Shown here one piece after another: positions 22,893 to 34,808 of a stretch of 64,000 nt of DNA. A model generated the notes under the pieces. That model saw only the letters and a program-made list of their open reading frames with translations, searched no databases and was not told the DNA's origin. Each line of letters opens with the position of its first letter. The first letter of the stretch is position 1. This DNA comes from Druceiella hillmani. Lineage: Eukaryota; Arthropoda; Insecta; Lepidoptera; Hepialidae. The stretch is taken from the NCBI GenBank assembly GCA_039881145.1, contig JAYKKI010000013.1, forward strand, positions 40,939,501-41,003,500. Direction: 5' to 3'. The translations under genes were made by a program, and so were the position numbers.

Positions 22893-23046
22893 TTTTTCTG
22901 CAAATACCTTTAGAATTATTTTTCTACAAATACCTGTAGAATTATTTTTCTACAAATACCTGTAGAATTATTTTTCTACAAATACTTGTAGAATTATTTT
23001 TTTTCTACAAATACCTGTAGAATTTTCTACAAATACCTGTAGAATT
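22893..23046. repeat. tandem 26-bp units, each a small hairpin
   Basis: Six successive units contain ttctacaaatacctgtagaa, which is itself a hairpin (TTCTACA, six-base loop, TGTAGAA). The first unit is degenerate (ctgcaaatacctttag). The spacing is 26 bp for the first four units, longer for the fifth because of extra T's, and only 22 bp before the last. The array would form a row of short stem-loops if transcribed. Confidence 0.93.
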
Positions 23047-23327
23047 AACTCATTGAAAATTATGAAAAAAATAGTTTTTGAATCCTCATGTCTTGATTCT
23101 TGCATTTACTATCTTTCATATCGAATGAAAAATAACAAAATGTCGACGAATTAATTTGCCTCTGTAGAAATTTGCATATGAATATTAATGTGCGTCCACT
23201 ACTAAAATAAAAACGGATTATTATTTTTTGTCATTGGCCCGAATTTCAGGTGCTTATGTTCAGATTCTGAGAAAAAAATTGTAGACGTTTTTACTAATAC
23301 CTCTAGAACTACTTTATGGCAGCTTTA

Positions 23328-23695
23328 TACGCTAAGGTCTACCAGAGAGGTTTACCTGTGCAGGTGTGTCTTCACAGGTAAACCGGAGCGTATGTTGAAA
23401 TAGATCCACGCAGTTTTTGAAACCTGCACAGGCAAACCGCGCAAAATCGTAAATAAGTTCTTTTGAGTGACACCGTACGGTGAACCTGTGTACGTGTGCG
23501 TGTCCTCCGGTCGCCTGTGGTTTGTGTATCAAGGTTAATGCAAAGCCTATCAATACGTCGACAGTACGTCGTCATGTTTAATCGATGCCATAGTGAAATG
23601 AACTGGAGACTCCTCCGACATACTGAACCGTCCCATACAAGCAACGACTTGCGCTCGATCTGCACAGGTAAACCTTGCCGGTAGGCCGTAGCGTA
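23328..23695. mobile_element. MITE with TA target duplication and subterminal hairpin repeats
   Basis: Inverted ends TACGCTAAGGTCTACC (left) and TACGCTACGGCCTACC (right, minus strand) continue into a matching AGGTTTACCTGTGCAG. TA flanks each end (23326-23327, 23696-23697). The body is CpG-rich against an AT-rich background. It repeats the word acctgtgcag/ctgcacaggt several times: a hairpin at 23350-23383 (gtttacctgtg/cacaggtaaac), cctgcacaggcaaacc near 23423, and ctgcacaggtaaacc near the right end. At 368 bp, the overlapping open frames on both strands are too short and too different from any transposase to be genes. The superfamily is uncertain; a TA duplication fits Tc1/mariner-like and some others. 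Confidence 0.75.
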
Positions 23696-23697
23696 TA

Positions 23698-26600
23698 TGA
23701 CTTACATTGCATAAAATTCTAAAGTAAATAGTTTTGGAAGTTCTTTCAATTTAAATCTCACGCAATAAAACAAATGTGAGAATTTTGGGCACTTTATTTA
23801 ACTGCAGTAAAGTTTTTACAAGAAAATTGCTGAAAATTATTTATTTAGACAAATGCGTGTCAGTATGAATCATCACTATGACAAACTTCAAGTTTTTTCG
23901 ATTCTGAATAAAATTATTATTATAGACGGGTAGGTACATGAGAGATCATATAAGTGTTCCAGTACTTCCCTTTTAAGGTATGGAACCCTATAAATTAGCT
24001 ATTAAAGCTCGGCGAAACTAGTCCAAAGAGCTGTGCGAGCAGTTTAGGTAAGTGACATGATTCGTGAACCCCAAAGCTAACTTCTTGCCCCTGGCGATTG
24101 ACCAATTGCTTTTATTATTCAATAGTAATTTTTTATAATGTATAGAAAAAAAACCGGCAAAATATTATTTTTTCACAATATTCTTCACCCTAATATTGCA
24201 AAATTTTATATTAAGAAACAAGTATTAAATGTCATAAGAAAAATATCCTTCAAAGGCAAAACTGGCAAATAAGGTTTGCTCCCGAGTAAAATCGATGTTA
24301 AAACGATATTATTTGTTTAAGTCAAATCACAATAAATGCGGTAATATTTCGCAGGAAATTAAATAATTGTTTACTTTGACAATAAACCAAGCAATTAAAA
24401 CATCCCTGGGTTACATTGTTAAAGAAATTTTCAGGCTGCATTTAAAAGGAAAAATTTAGTGTTTTGATATCGACATTATTTGTGTTTGCGAATGAATTTT
24501 CCTCGTTAACAACTGCGGTAAGTACATTATTTTATTAGCAGTGCAATTATATCATGAAAATGAAAAGAGACAAAGCATTGTGCGTCCACAATCATTAAGA
24601 TTCGTCTCATGAGAATATTTTAACGATTTAACTGTGTCGTGTTGTTTCATTGAGTCATTATGAATATTATGTGTATACATTACCTATTTTTATTTTTAAT
24701 TACGCTAAGCTTCGTAGATGGAATGAGGATGGTTTATTTAAAATATCTTTAATTTATGTTTGATCTTTAAATATCACGCAAGTTAATTGATGTTCATTTA
24801 CATTATATTATGTATTGATCAATTCTTTAGAAAAACCTTTAATAAGACAACTACAAAAATAGTTAAACAAATCTAGCAAAGTGTAAAATAAAAGATGTGG
24901 ATGAGAGTGTGGGAGTGAGTCTTATTTACTGAATACATTCACGGCAAATAAACTACATGTAGATATATTTTATCGAGGTAGTTTACGCACAAGGGAACAA
25001 TTGTAATTTCGGAGCGGAGACATTATTGAATAATCCAGATAATTGTGGAACGTTATGTATAGAGAAGCGGACCGGGGGATGTAAAAAACATTTCAAAACT
25101 TTCTCAAAATCCCGAAATGAATCTGTCTTTGATATATAAAACATCCAATCTAACTACGACCACAATACAAATAATGCAATTATCAATACCCTTCTACAAG
25201 TCCAAAAAACGTAAACAGTTCTGGAAGACTGCCATAGTAAGTTGGTCAAGAGAATTTAAAGTCGTAATATCATTTACGTTGAAACTGTGCACCGCCAAAA
25301 TTATACCAAATGAAGACATTTAAACTATCTAGTAATAAAATTTATGACGTTTCCTATACGAAGTCCACAAGTTAAAATGGTTTTATTTACTCGCCTCTTG
25401 CTAACTTCAAAGCATTTGTCAAACGAAACTATCAAAATATAATAACATCACTGAAACTATAAAAAAAAGAAATTAAAATCATTTTTCTTATTTAATGATG
25501 TATTACCAATATTTTTAATTTTTAATTACCTGAATTGTTTATATTCTTAAGAAAATTTATTAATACCGAAAAAAATGTATGGGATAAACATTTGGCACTT
25601 AAGTTAACCAAATCGCAATTCAAAAAATTCAATTTAATTTACGAAAAGAAAAATTTGGAAGACATGAAAATAAAAACAAAGAATAGCCCCATTTACGGAC
25701 TTTATTAGAAACTTAATTAATAACATATTTGATTATCTAGTTTATAATGCGTACTCACCTACGCCATATGAGTAAAAAAATTTTACCAATTAGTTATTGA
25801 AGTTTCCATTAATGAATGCACAAAAATATAGAAAGAAATTACTGTTTCTCAAATGATTAATATCAAAATGAAATTAATTGTTATTGGGATGACGTTAGTA
25901 TCATGGGCGTATAGGTAGGAATAGAGCTTAAGTTGTTTTTATTTTTTCCAATATAAAAGTAAAAAATATTTTGTTGAGAAAAGTTACACAAAGATTTTAA
26001 AAGTTTTTTAACCATGTAATATTTGTGTAATTTGGCATTAAGATGTATCTAAGCAAATTTTTTTATCTTTCTAAATATCGCTATTTTAAAAGTAGCCGGC
26101 AATATTTTGCACCTACGAACTTAACCTAAATTTCGTTTCACCCTATTTTTAAATCAAGTTTTACACTAATCGTACCTGCATTTCATTATATCCCATATTG
26201 TTGTCTGGAGACCGTGATTGATGAAAATATAATGAAGTCTACTAGGAATTCAAAAGTCGATGTTAAGCCTACTTCTGCGAAATTCGCCTAATAGTCTAAT
26301 TCACGTAAAACGAAGTTTGTTGAAGAGTATTCCAGGTTAAAATATAAAATATAAATATTACTTCAAACATCCGACTTATTTAATAACGTAATTTGAGTGA
26401 AGCCAAGAGCACTTAGTATGCTTCATAACAGGCATGCTGTTCAAGTCAGTATTTCAATTAAATTATGTTGTTTTCCCATATTTGTTTATTGCTTCTAACG
26501 AGTCGACTTTCATCTGATCTTTATTGCTCTGCATAGTGAGGTATCCATTTTCTGGAATTACGTACCCATTTCAACATGATTTATATTCATTTCACTTGTG

Positions 26601-27469
26601 TTTATGAATATGTGCTCAAATGTGCCGAAATCTTGCGATTAAATTTTCATGCAGTTCTAGACTTCGAATTATTTTAAATGTTTCACACGTATTGAGAAAC
26701 ATTGATAATATAACAATTGCATAACTAAACAATTCGAAAATAAAATAAAATTAGACGCTTTAATAACAATATGATCTACAAGTAAAAAATAATAAGTACA
26801 TATAAAGATTCTGGTCAAAAGTGAAAGAATGTCACACAGCTATATTGAGTATAGCTAATTTTTTTATCATAAAATAAGAACAAAATTATTGACAAAAAAT
26901 AAACTTTGATGTAAAAAAGCGAGAGATGCTCTCGATTTAAATTTTCATAAGAAGCACACCACACATGTATATCTTACACAAAGGAAAATATAGCTACGAG
27001 TATATTTAATGTCGTTAGACTTATAGTTTTTTTCTCTTCAGTTAATTCGGTTCTAGGTTTCTTTCTCGAAAATATGAGTAATATAATCCTATATTTTTCC
27101 TGTGATAAATATGTTTGTGTGTATGTACGTGTGTGCTTTTGTCATGAAAATTTATTTTGTTTTAGTGTTTTATCAAGCACCTAGTTAATTCTATCCCGAA
27201 AACTGCAGAAACTGGAATAAGTTTCAGTGTTTTAGAGCTTTACAGAGCAACATAATACCGTAATCTTCCACAACCATAAAAATCATATATCCATATATTA
27301 CAGGATCGTTTGGTTTGTTTAGGCCGTTTATTTGTGAAGAATTTGTTTTAAGCCTTTTTTGGTAATAAATTTCGGTCTCGATGATTCTCCATATTATCTG
27401 CGATTATATTTAGTTTATGATTTCAGTTCTCATGCCTGATGGATTTTCTTCCCATTTTTGTTCAGCTCT
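23698..27469. other. AT-rich gene-free stretch
   Basis: No gene is seen. The only repeat I can place is the 'ggtatggaaccct' tail near 23.99 kb. The frame at 25117-25323 is Lys/Thr-rich without a recognisable domain. Confidence 0.6.
23880..23996 (+). repeat. tail end of the 'ccggccaag' arthropod repeat
   Basis: The landmarks run caaacttcaagttttttcga, agacgggtaggtacatgagagatcatataagtgttcc, then cttttaaggtatggaacccta. They match, on the opposite strand, the tail half of the complete copy at 37.7 kb. Confidence 0.6.
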
Positions 27470-27760
27470 CTAATAACTCCATAGTCTTTGTCTCCAAACT
27501 GTGTCTTCTTCTATCTCTTCAATAAAAGCGTACTCATCTTGTTGGATAATACCCTTCCTTTTTTTGCCGGAAGATACTGCATTTTTCTTTGCTATTGTTT
27601 TTATATACATGTATTCGTATATCTCCTCTTGTTCCAGAGACTTGACCTCGTTTTTCAATAGCCCTTTAGTTAATTTTGGCCACCTTATTCTTCCAGAGAA
27701 TTTTCCCCTCTTTCTCGAAATCAAGCTAACTTTAACACTCACCGTTGTATTATCATTATT
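27430..27760 (-). other. possible decayed coding segment, unrecognised
   Basis: The minus strand has a 90-codon frame (27470-27742). After its stop the same frame continues with AEQKWEENPSGMRTEII. Its composition is Lys/Glu/Arg-rich (for example IRWPKLTKGLLKNEVKSLEQ and IEEIEEDTVWRQ), unlike the Phe/Ile/Tyr-rich chance frames elsewhere in this window. That suggests a genuine old coding strand, perhaps from a mobile element. I recognise no domain, so no function is given. Confidence 0.3.
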
Positions 27761-30700
27761 TTATTTATTTTTTTCGATAATACATTCAAATTAATGTTTA
27801 ATTAGTGCTTTGCTGCGTCCATGATTTTTGATGTTCCCCTGTATAAATTCTATTCCTGTTCAATACGTTTATATAATTTAATAAAGTTAACTTTTTCTGA
27901 CCGTTAAAGTTCAAAATAAAATTTACATCATGACATGTGCTATATCAAGTAATCAGTTTATTGAAAACAGCAAGCGTGTTTATGGTCATAACTATTTATT
28001 GACAGACAATATCCAATAAATTCACCTAAATTGTTTATTTTCTGGCACATAGTGCAAAACAAAGTTTATTCATTACTATTTTATAGGAGTTATTACTAAA
28101 AATAATAAATTATTTTCTTCAGTTATAAGTATTTTATATACATTTCCCCATATATAGAAAATATATATCTACAAGTAAACGAAATTACAAGAAGTTCGTT
28201 TGAATAGTTGAGATGTGAAAGTCAAACAAAAAAAAACAAAAAAAAATCACTGTCACATTTATAATATTAGTTACAATTTCTTCTCATCGGATGTCATTTA
28301 TGTAAATTTAGACAAAACAGTGAAGGAAATTTAAAACTTTGCAATAAATGAAGCCATGTATTAATTCATTTTGCCGTGTCAGGATACAACCACGTGATCT
28401 TTTCGATTCTTCGCAATTATATTGTAATAACTCAAATAAGTACACGTGAAAACAATGTAAAATCAATGCAGAAACGACGTTAAATGCATTTTATTTGAAC
28501 TAAATTTCATCTATAATATTTTACCCGCATTCAGATATCAGCCATTGAGATGAATTTCATACAACAGTAATATCTTTTATCAAGTAGAGAATATCTAAGT
28601 ATTAATCGGATAAGATAGAAAAGTTTATTCATTTCCTTGCAATTTGATTGTTTTCTTAAATTTTATCTCTTTATTTTGGTAACAGCTAGATGAATTGTTG
28701 AGACATTCAATAAAACTACAAGATAGCTATTTTCAGTAAAACGTCTTGTGTATTAATATTAGAGTTTTATTTAATATAAGAAGATACGGTATATTATGAT
28801 TCGAAATGTATCTATGGAACAGTTAAATGAGTTTATTTATATGGAAAAATCATTTACGAGGAACAGTAGTACAAATGAAGATTTACGACGAAAAACATTA
28901 GTGAAAAAAAAATTAATGGCGCTGGCGCTGTTTACGATAGAGATATATACGAGTGCAATGGAGTGTGGTAGCAGGTATTTATGGATGTATAGAATTTTTT
29001 GTGGTAACACTGAAACTAACATAAATACTAGGAGCTTTTATATAGGGAATGTAGAGGTAAAATTGTTTTCCTTACACAGATAAAGAATCAATTACCATTA
29101 TTACAGCTTGTGAGCGTACATAAATAGTTTCTATTATTTTTTAAAAATGATATTTAAGAGTTATTTTTAAAAAAATATTATCCCAAAACTCAAAAACAAT
29201 TAAGTGTTCATGAAAACTTGTACATCAGTGAAAATGCGAGAGAGGTTTTTAAGAACTATTCGATAAAGTACGCCGTCGTCGATTACTCTAAATACAGTGA
29301 AAAATGTGATGTTACAGGCAGACATCAATTTCTTTTTTCGTTTCGTGTTTGTGTTTTAAAAAGAAAGTGTGTTTTTAACTATATCCATTATTACATAAGA
29401 ATTAATAGGTTACTTGACTAACCGTCTTCAAGTATTGCATCGGTGTGCCTATGGTAAAAATCCGATAACATTCCCTTAACAATTTAAACAAGAAACACAA
29501 TATGAACCATAAAAATGAAATAATGTTATCATATTTCCCTGGTAAATCTCATTTGTTTGAAATCAATAATTAGATCATTGTATCAGTAATCAAATAATTG
29601 CTATTTTTTCTCACTCAACTGAGAAAAAGTATGGTCCAAAATAATTTTCTTCATATGTACAACAGATCTTCTTAAACTTAAAACTTTCCTAAATTTCGAA
29701 TTTGAAGCCAGCGAAGCCATTTCGTAATTACCTAATTTAAATAATTAGAGCAAATGTAAACATGAAGAGGAAAACCAACCAAAGCCGCACTTTCTGAAAA
29801 TTGTGGGTTAATGTCACTCCTTTCGCTACTGAAACTTTCCACGACACTGCCTTTTCACGTTTCTAAGAAAATTTACTTAATTACTGTAATTACACTCTAA
29901 TATTTTACAGCCTTTATGATATAAATGTGATATCTAAGCCAGTTACGAGCTGCGAACCGCATCAGAGAATTTTCTTAATTCCGCATGGATTAACTCCGCG
30001 CCAACTGAAATAAACAACCTTTAATTAAGTCGTCGTTACATGCGTCGTCGTTTAAAAACGAGAGAGGAAGGACTGATCCCTGTAATGAGCATTTTAATTA
30101 AGTTTTAACTCGTTCGTTAAACGGGAAGGTACGCAGGTACGTTTGCGTTTTTGAAGCCGCGTGCAAACTAATTATTTAGCCTTCTAATATTTGGAAACCA
30201 CAGAAAAAAATTCTACGCTTTCTTTATTATTACGGGTCCATATTTTCCACTACAGAATTCACACATATTTATTTGTAATATAATTTTAATTTAGTTGCCT
30301 TTGAACTAAATCGCCATCAAACTAATCAGCTCCGTGTTTCATTTATATATATTCAACAATATTTTAACGCCTTAAAATAAATCTCGTACTAATATTGTTT
30401 AATTTTTTTCATACATTGATTTCTACTATAGTTTCCCAATAAAATTCAATTACTGTGAATATTCCACTATATCATTACTATAATATGCGATCGTAAAAGG
30501 CATTAGACATCAAGAGGGTATTCACACCGAGTATTTATTTATTTTTAAATTCCTTTATCCCCATCTCCTTATTTCCATCTCATAATAAATTCCCAGATAA
30601 CTTAATTATTTTTTTATTATTTAAGTTTAAAACTATTGGTAATATATATGGCTTCATAAGCAAATAAAGTCTAAAATATTAACATGAACGAAAATTTTCT

Positions 30701-31162
30701 AATAACTGTAAAAATGTATGTTTACGCAGAAATTACATTTTTTTTTCTTTTACTATGTTGTCTTTTTATTTTCCTATAAGCTGTAAAAATTCGGATTATA
30801 TTTTTGTATACCTTTCTTATCGGCATTTGGAACTACATTGGGTTAAATATCTCCACCTAAATTGACGAAAAATTTATTTCTGTGCCTTGTAAACTATAGG
30901 CTGCGTAAAAAAAACTCAGTGAAGAAAATTATGGAGAATCAAATGATCTCCAAAGAGAAATTTTAATATTTTTCTCAAGGCACCAGAGATTTATGAGACT
31001 TTCAGCTTTACTATTTATCGTAAAAATAATTAGGATTTCGACATCCTGGCTAATTACTCGTCACACGACCCTTAACAATACAATTAAGTAATGGGGTTAA
31101 TATAATAAACAAAAAAAACGCACCATTTTACTTTACAGTTAAAAAAGAGTCATTTTCGTTGA
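27761..31162. other. AT-rich gene-free stretch with one candidate conserved block
   Basis: No gene is identified. The plus-strand frame at 28796-29083 (95 codons) is not recognisable. The compositionally distinct block at 29930-30180 is listed separately. Confidence 0.55.
29930..30180. promoter_or_regulatory. candidate conserved non-coding block
   Basis: This is a stretch of more even base composition without repeats, with no long frame, and with several homeodomain-type cores (ttaattaagtcg, attttaattaagttttaac, actaattattt). It also contains gtcgtcgttacatgcgtcgtcg and acgcaggtacgtttgcg. It differs from both the transposon relics and the background. Enhancer-like conserved DNA is one reading; an unrecognised repeat is the other. 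Confidence 0.2.
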
Positions 31163-31237
31163 ACTGATGTTTCCTAAATTGAATGGCATATTTTTTTTCA
31201 AGATAAAAATATGCCATTCAATTTAGGAAACATCAGT
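31163..31237. repeat. perfect hairpin, 33-bp arms
   Basis: The left arm runs from ACTGATGTTTCC to GGCATATTTTT (31163-31195). The right arm is its exact complement (31205-31237), with loop tttcaagat. No mismatch is visible, so it is either young or under pairing constraint. Confidence 0.95.
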
Positions 31238-31609
31238 CCATATTTCATTACTATTGGTTTCATTCCACTGAACATTTTTTCATTATCTTTAAATATAAAT
31301 TTCGTATAAATTTCCCAATTTAATATCTGAGGCATCGAAAGCAAAAGCTTAAAAGTCTAAGTCTTTTGATCCCCAAGATATTCTAAATCGGGTGTTGATA
31401 TAACTTGGGGGCACTCTATACATGGTAATTAAAAACTCCCGTTGACGTATTTAAGTTATAAATTTATCTTCAACCACATATGTGGAAAATAACATTCAGA
31501 TGAAATTTCGTTTCAAAACGTATCTTAACGTATTTATTACAGATATTGCATAAATTAACATATTTAATTGTGGTTAGTAAGTAATTATATTGGTATAAAA
31601 TTAAAATAA

Positions 31610-31700
31610 AACCGGCCAAGTGTGTGTCTAGCCCACGAATTCGGGGTTCCTTATCTCGTTTGAAACTAAATGACGATTTATTTATTTGAAGTCATCCCGA
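31610..31700 (+). repeat. head of the 'accggccaagtg' arthropod repeat
   Basis: It starts accggccaagtgtgtgtctagcccacgaattcggggttcc. This matches the known arthropod dispersed-repeat head, ccggccaagtgcgagtcgg..gggttccgtacc. Only about 90 bp is recognisable before it blends into AT-rich sequence. Confidence 0.65.
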
Positions 31701-32154
31701 ATACGGAATTCCTGGCGGAAAAAATATTAAACAATACATAATATAGTTAAATAGAATGGGATACATATATCATAGTAAATATTTTAAAAACTATGACATA
31801 CCTGGATTCATCGCAATAATGTTCTTACAGCCGTTCTGTGGGCTTCTAAAGCCCTGCTTTTTTGTAAGTTTAGATTTAGCAGCCAAAAATTTCAGCCAAA
31901 AATTGAATATAACGTTAAAAAATAAAAATACCTTACCTACAGCACACTCTTTAAATATAAACACATCTATTGTATCAATGTGGTTAAATAAACGTAAAAA
32001 AACTAAAATTATGAAAATTATCATTCATACTTTTAGAGCAAGCCTATTCAAACGATATATGGTATTTTAGTTTTTTTATCATTGCTTGATTTATCCCCAT
32101 TCTCCTCTAAAATTTTCATATAAATATTGCGTATTAGTAATTGAGATATTTTGC

Positions 32155-32342
32155 TCGACTTCCGTTACCATTACCAAATCTACATTGTCCTTTATATACT
32201 AATAAATACTGTGCCCGAATTCCTTTACCATTATCAAATTTTAACTGTTCTCGTTTTACCCACAGATTCCGCGATTACTAGACTACTGTTAACATTTCCA
32301 AACCCATATTGTCCTAAATCTACTAATAAATGCTGTAACCGT
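32155..32342. repeat. three diverged ~61-bp units
   Basis: The words ttaccattaccaaatctacattgtcc, ttaccattatcaaattttaactgttc and ttaacatttccaaacccatattgtcc start about 60 and 63 bp apart. The first and third are followed by a similar tactaataaa(t)actgt. This is an old tandem duplication. Confidence 0.65.
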
Positions 32343-32944
32343 ACTTTCTATAATCTGTTAAAAAATTAAAATATCGCAAAATAATCTCAATTAAATTACG
32401 TGTTCACGTTACACAATTTTCAGCAACACTTCCTAATTATTTTGACTGGCTTAAATTTATTTTATTTCCAGCTGTAGGTTCATTTCAAAAGTTTGTGATA
32501 TGAAGATGAATCAAAAATACATGAAAATGTGGAAAAAAACCAAAATAGAGAATAGTAGAAAAACTATTCAGGATATTCGCTTGGAAATTAGAACTACAAA
32601 AGATAAATTTATTTTAAAAGTCAACCTTTAAACAGGAAACTATAATGTTTTATACATCTTTTATCGCAAGCTATTAAATTAATCTTAGATACCGCAAGCC
32701 ATTTCAGATAGTTACGTGTATGAGGCACTAGGAAAGAAGCCCGATCAGCTCTCATCCATACCACATTTAATACTGGTTATCCATTCGAATCCATTAAGAG
32801 CTCATGACCCCGGGCAGTTTCAGAAATTTCGCATAAAATTTTATCCATATTTTTAAGGTACTAAATCGAATGATTTTATTAAAAATCATAGAAAAAACAT
32901 AAATTCCTTTAAAATATATTTTGATGTAAACATTTTACAATAAC

Positions 32945-33195
32945 TTTACCACGCGACAACGGAGGTCAAACTCCGGTAACAACTTAAACTGGAATACGAA
33001 GTTTGTGAAATAAGTTTGATGATAATTAAAAGTACCGACTGCGAGCGAAAGCGAATCCGTAAACGTATAATTTGCAATTTAATGCTTGGGTTTACGTCAA
33101 CCGCCGATTGAAGTTTCCGCTGAGGCGAATGACTTTCATCACCCGGAATGGTAATGAACTTAAATAATTTCTGAGCTCATTCATAGGAGGCTTTT
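32945..33195. promoter_or_regulatory. candidate conserved non-coding block
   Basis: This more balanced, non-repetitive stretch contains gactgcgagcgaaagcgaatccg, gtttacgtcaaccgccgattgaag and catcacccggaatggtaatg, with no sustained reading frame. Like the block at 29.9-30.2 kb it stands out from the background. It could be regulatory DNA or an unknown old element. Confidence 0.2.
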
Positions 33196-33396
33196 CCTCA
33201 AGCGTATCTCTTTTGTAAAAAGTTTCTTGATATTATGTTGGTGAAATAAAGAAGTCATTAAGCAAGTGAATTTATATAATTTGAACAAAAAGAGATGTTG
33301 TTTATTTCATTTGACTTCCGACAATGAAATTAAATTAATTGAAATTATTATTACATAATACAGAGGTACAATATAAATACGTATTTTAGATAAAAA

Positions 33397-33441
33397 CAAA
33401 TATAGCAAATGATTTATTCTATAAAACATTTGCTATATTTG
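33397..33441. repeat. hairpin, 15-bp perfect arms
   Basis: CAAATATAGCAAATG (33397-33411) pairs with CATTTGCTATATTTG (33427-33441) across a 15-nt loop. Confidence 0.9.
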
Positions 33442-33818
33442 CTTTAGTTTGAATTAACAGTTTTTCCAGGTTTTTAAAATTAATCATTTCAACAAATCGC
33501 ATGAAATAATTTGAAATTTTATTTTGGGCAGCGGTTTACTAGTAATATACTCAATTAGTAGCAATTATAAATCGATATCTTTGACTAATCTAATTCTGGA
33601 CACACTTGAAAAGGTGAAAATGTAATTGAAATAATGGATTCAACCCATATTAGGAATATTAATACTATGTTAAATTTTCATCAGTAAAGTTCTTATATTG
33701 AAATAGTGATAGAGAAATTGGATAAAAGCAAAAAATATTAAGACCAAAACATTGTTTACAGATAGAAAGATAAAATAATCGATAGAAAAGGAAGTTCAGG
33801 ATGCAATAAAGAATATGG

Positions 33819-33865
33819 GTTCTTTAATCTCCCACTAACCATCGGGTAGTGGGAGATTAAAGAAC
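33819..33865. repeat. perfect hairpin, 19-bp arms
   Basis: GTTCTTTAATCTCCCACTA (33819-33837) is followed by loop accatcggg and its exact complement (33847-33865). Confidence 0.95.
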
Positions 33866-34247
33866 ACCAGGGAAACTCCACAATGTATGGAGGAGGGGAC
33901 CTGCAAAGGGACACAAATAGACTAATCCTAGGATAAACAAATGTTTATCTACGCTTCTCTATCCAAAAGACCAGGACAATTTTATCTGTATCAATTACAG
34001 GGGTATATTCTAGTAATTGTAATCTATAAAATATTGGTAAGGTAGTAAAAAACTACAGCTGTACTTTGGAAGACAATGAAGAAACAAAAGTAACGTAACA
34101 AGAACCGTAAAGTAACGGAGACAAAAACAGAGAAAGGGAACCAAGGAAGCAGGAATAAAGGATAAGCCAACTACGGTCACATAACAAACACTATTGATTC
34201 ATTTAAGGTACATGATACTTGATCCATCAAGGATTGAAACAAAGGTA

Positions 34248-34278
34248 GTCTCTCTCTCTCTCTTTCTATCTCTCTCCT

Positions 34279-34309
<31 letters not shown>

Positions 34310-34342
34310 TTCTCCCCTCTCTCTCTCTCTCTTCCTCTTTCT
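34248..34342. repeat. (CT)n polypyrimidine tract
   Basis: A CT-repeat tract of about 95 bp interrupted by ttt, atc and cccc. The plus strand is almost pure pyrimidine. Confidence 0.96.
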
Positions 34343-34481
34343 CAATTTAATTTATCGTTGAAGCAATAATGAGAAAACGAGAAAAGGACCCCTCAACCAC
34401 GGCAGTGAGTTCCTTAATACTAAAAGAACGGTATAGAACATATGACTCAATTTTAAATTGCATCGGCGATAATTCCATTTC

Positions 34482-34486
<5 letters not shown>

Positions 34487-34547
<61 letters not shown>

Positions 34548-34552
34548 CATAT
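34487..34552. repeat. (AT)n microsatellite
   Basis: About 30 AT units with a ttt interruption near the right end. The overlapping frames are repeat artefacts. Confidence 0.97.
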
Positions 34553-34808
34553 AGCTACGTGCGTCGTGACTATAAATATAATGGTATCGATTTTAAATCA
34601 AATATATTTAATTAGTATTATAATAAATCATATAAACTAGTTTTTATCCCCGGCTTGAAACCGGAGTAATAATTATGTGTTGTGGAATTTTTTATCCATT
34701 AGGAACATTTTCATTCCAAAGGCACCTTGACTAACTGGAATTTATTTCCATATGTCTTACTGAACCCTATAAAAATACTACACTCAGTGACAATAGCAAA
34801 ATTTGTAA

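Larger units (their letters stand above)
31238..34247. other. AT-rich gene-free stretch
   Basis: No gene is seen. Besides the listed hairpins and repeats, the plus-strand frame at 31756-32070 (104 codons) is the longest here and has no recognisable domain. Confidence 0.55.

Noticed and set aside
23332..23665. Protein frames of 73, 97 and 62 codons on both strands
   Set aside because: They lie wholly within the inverted-repeat MITE, overlap each other and show no transposase features.
31756..32070. 104-codon plus-strand gene
   Set aside because: The composition matches translated AT-rich background, the minus strand is open over the same interval, and no domain is recognisable.
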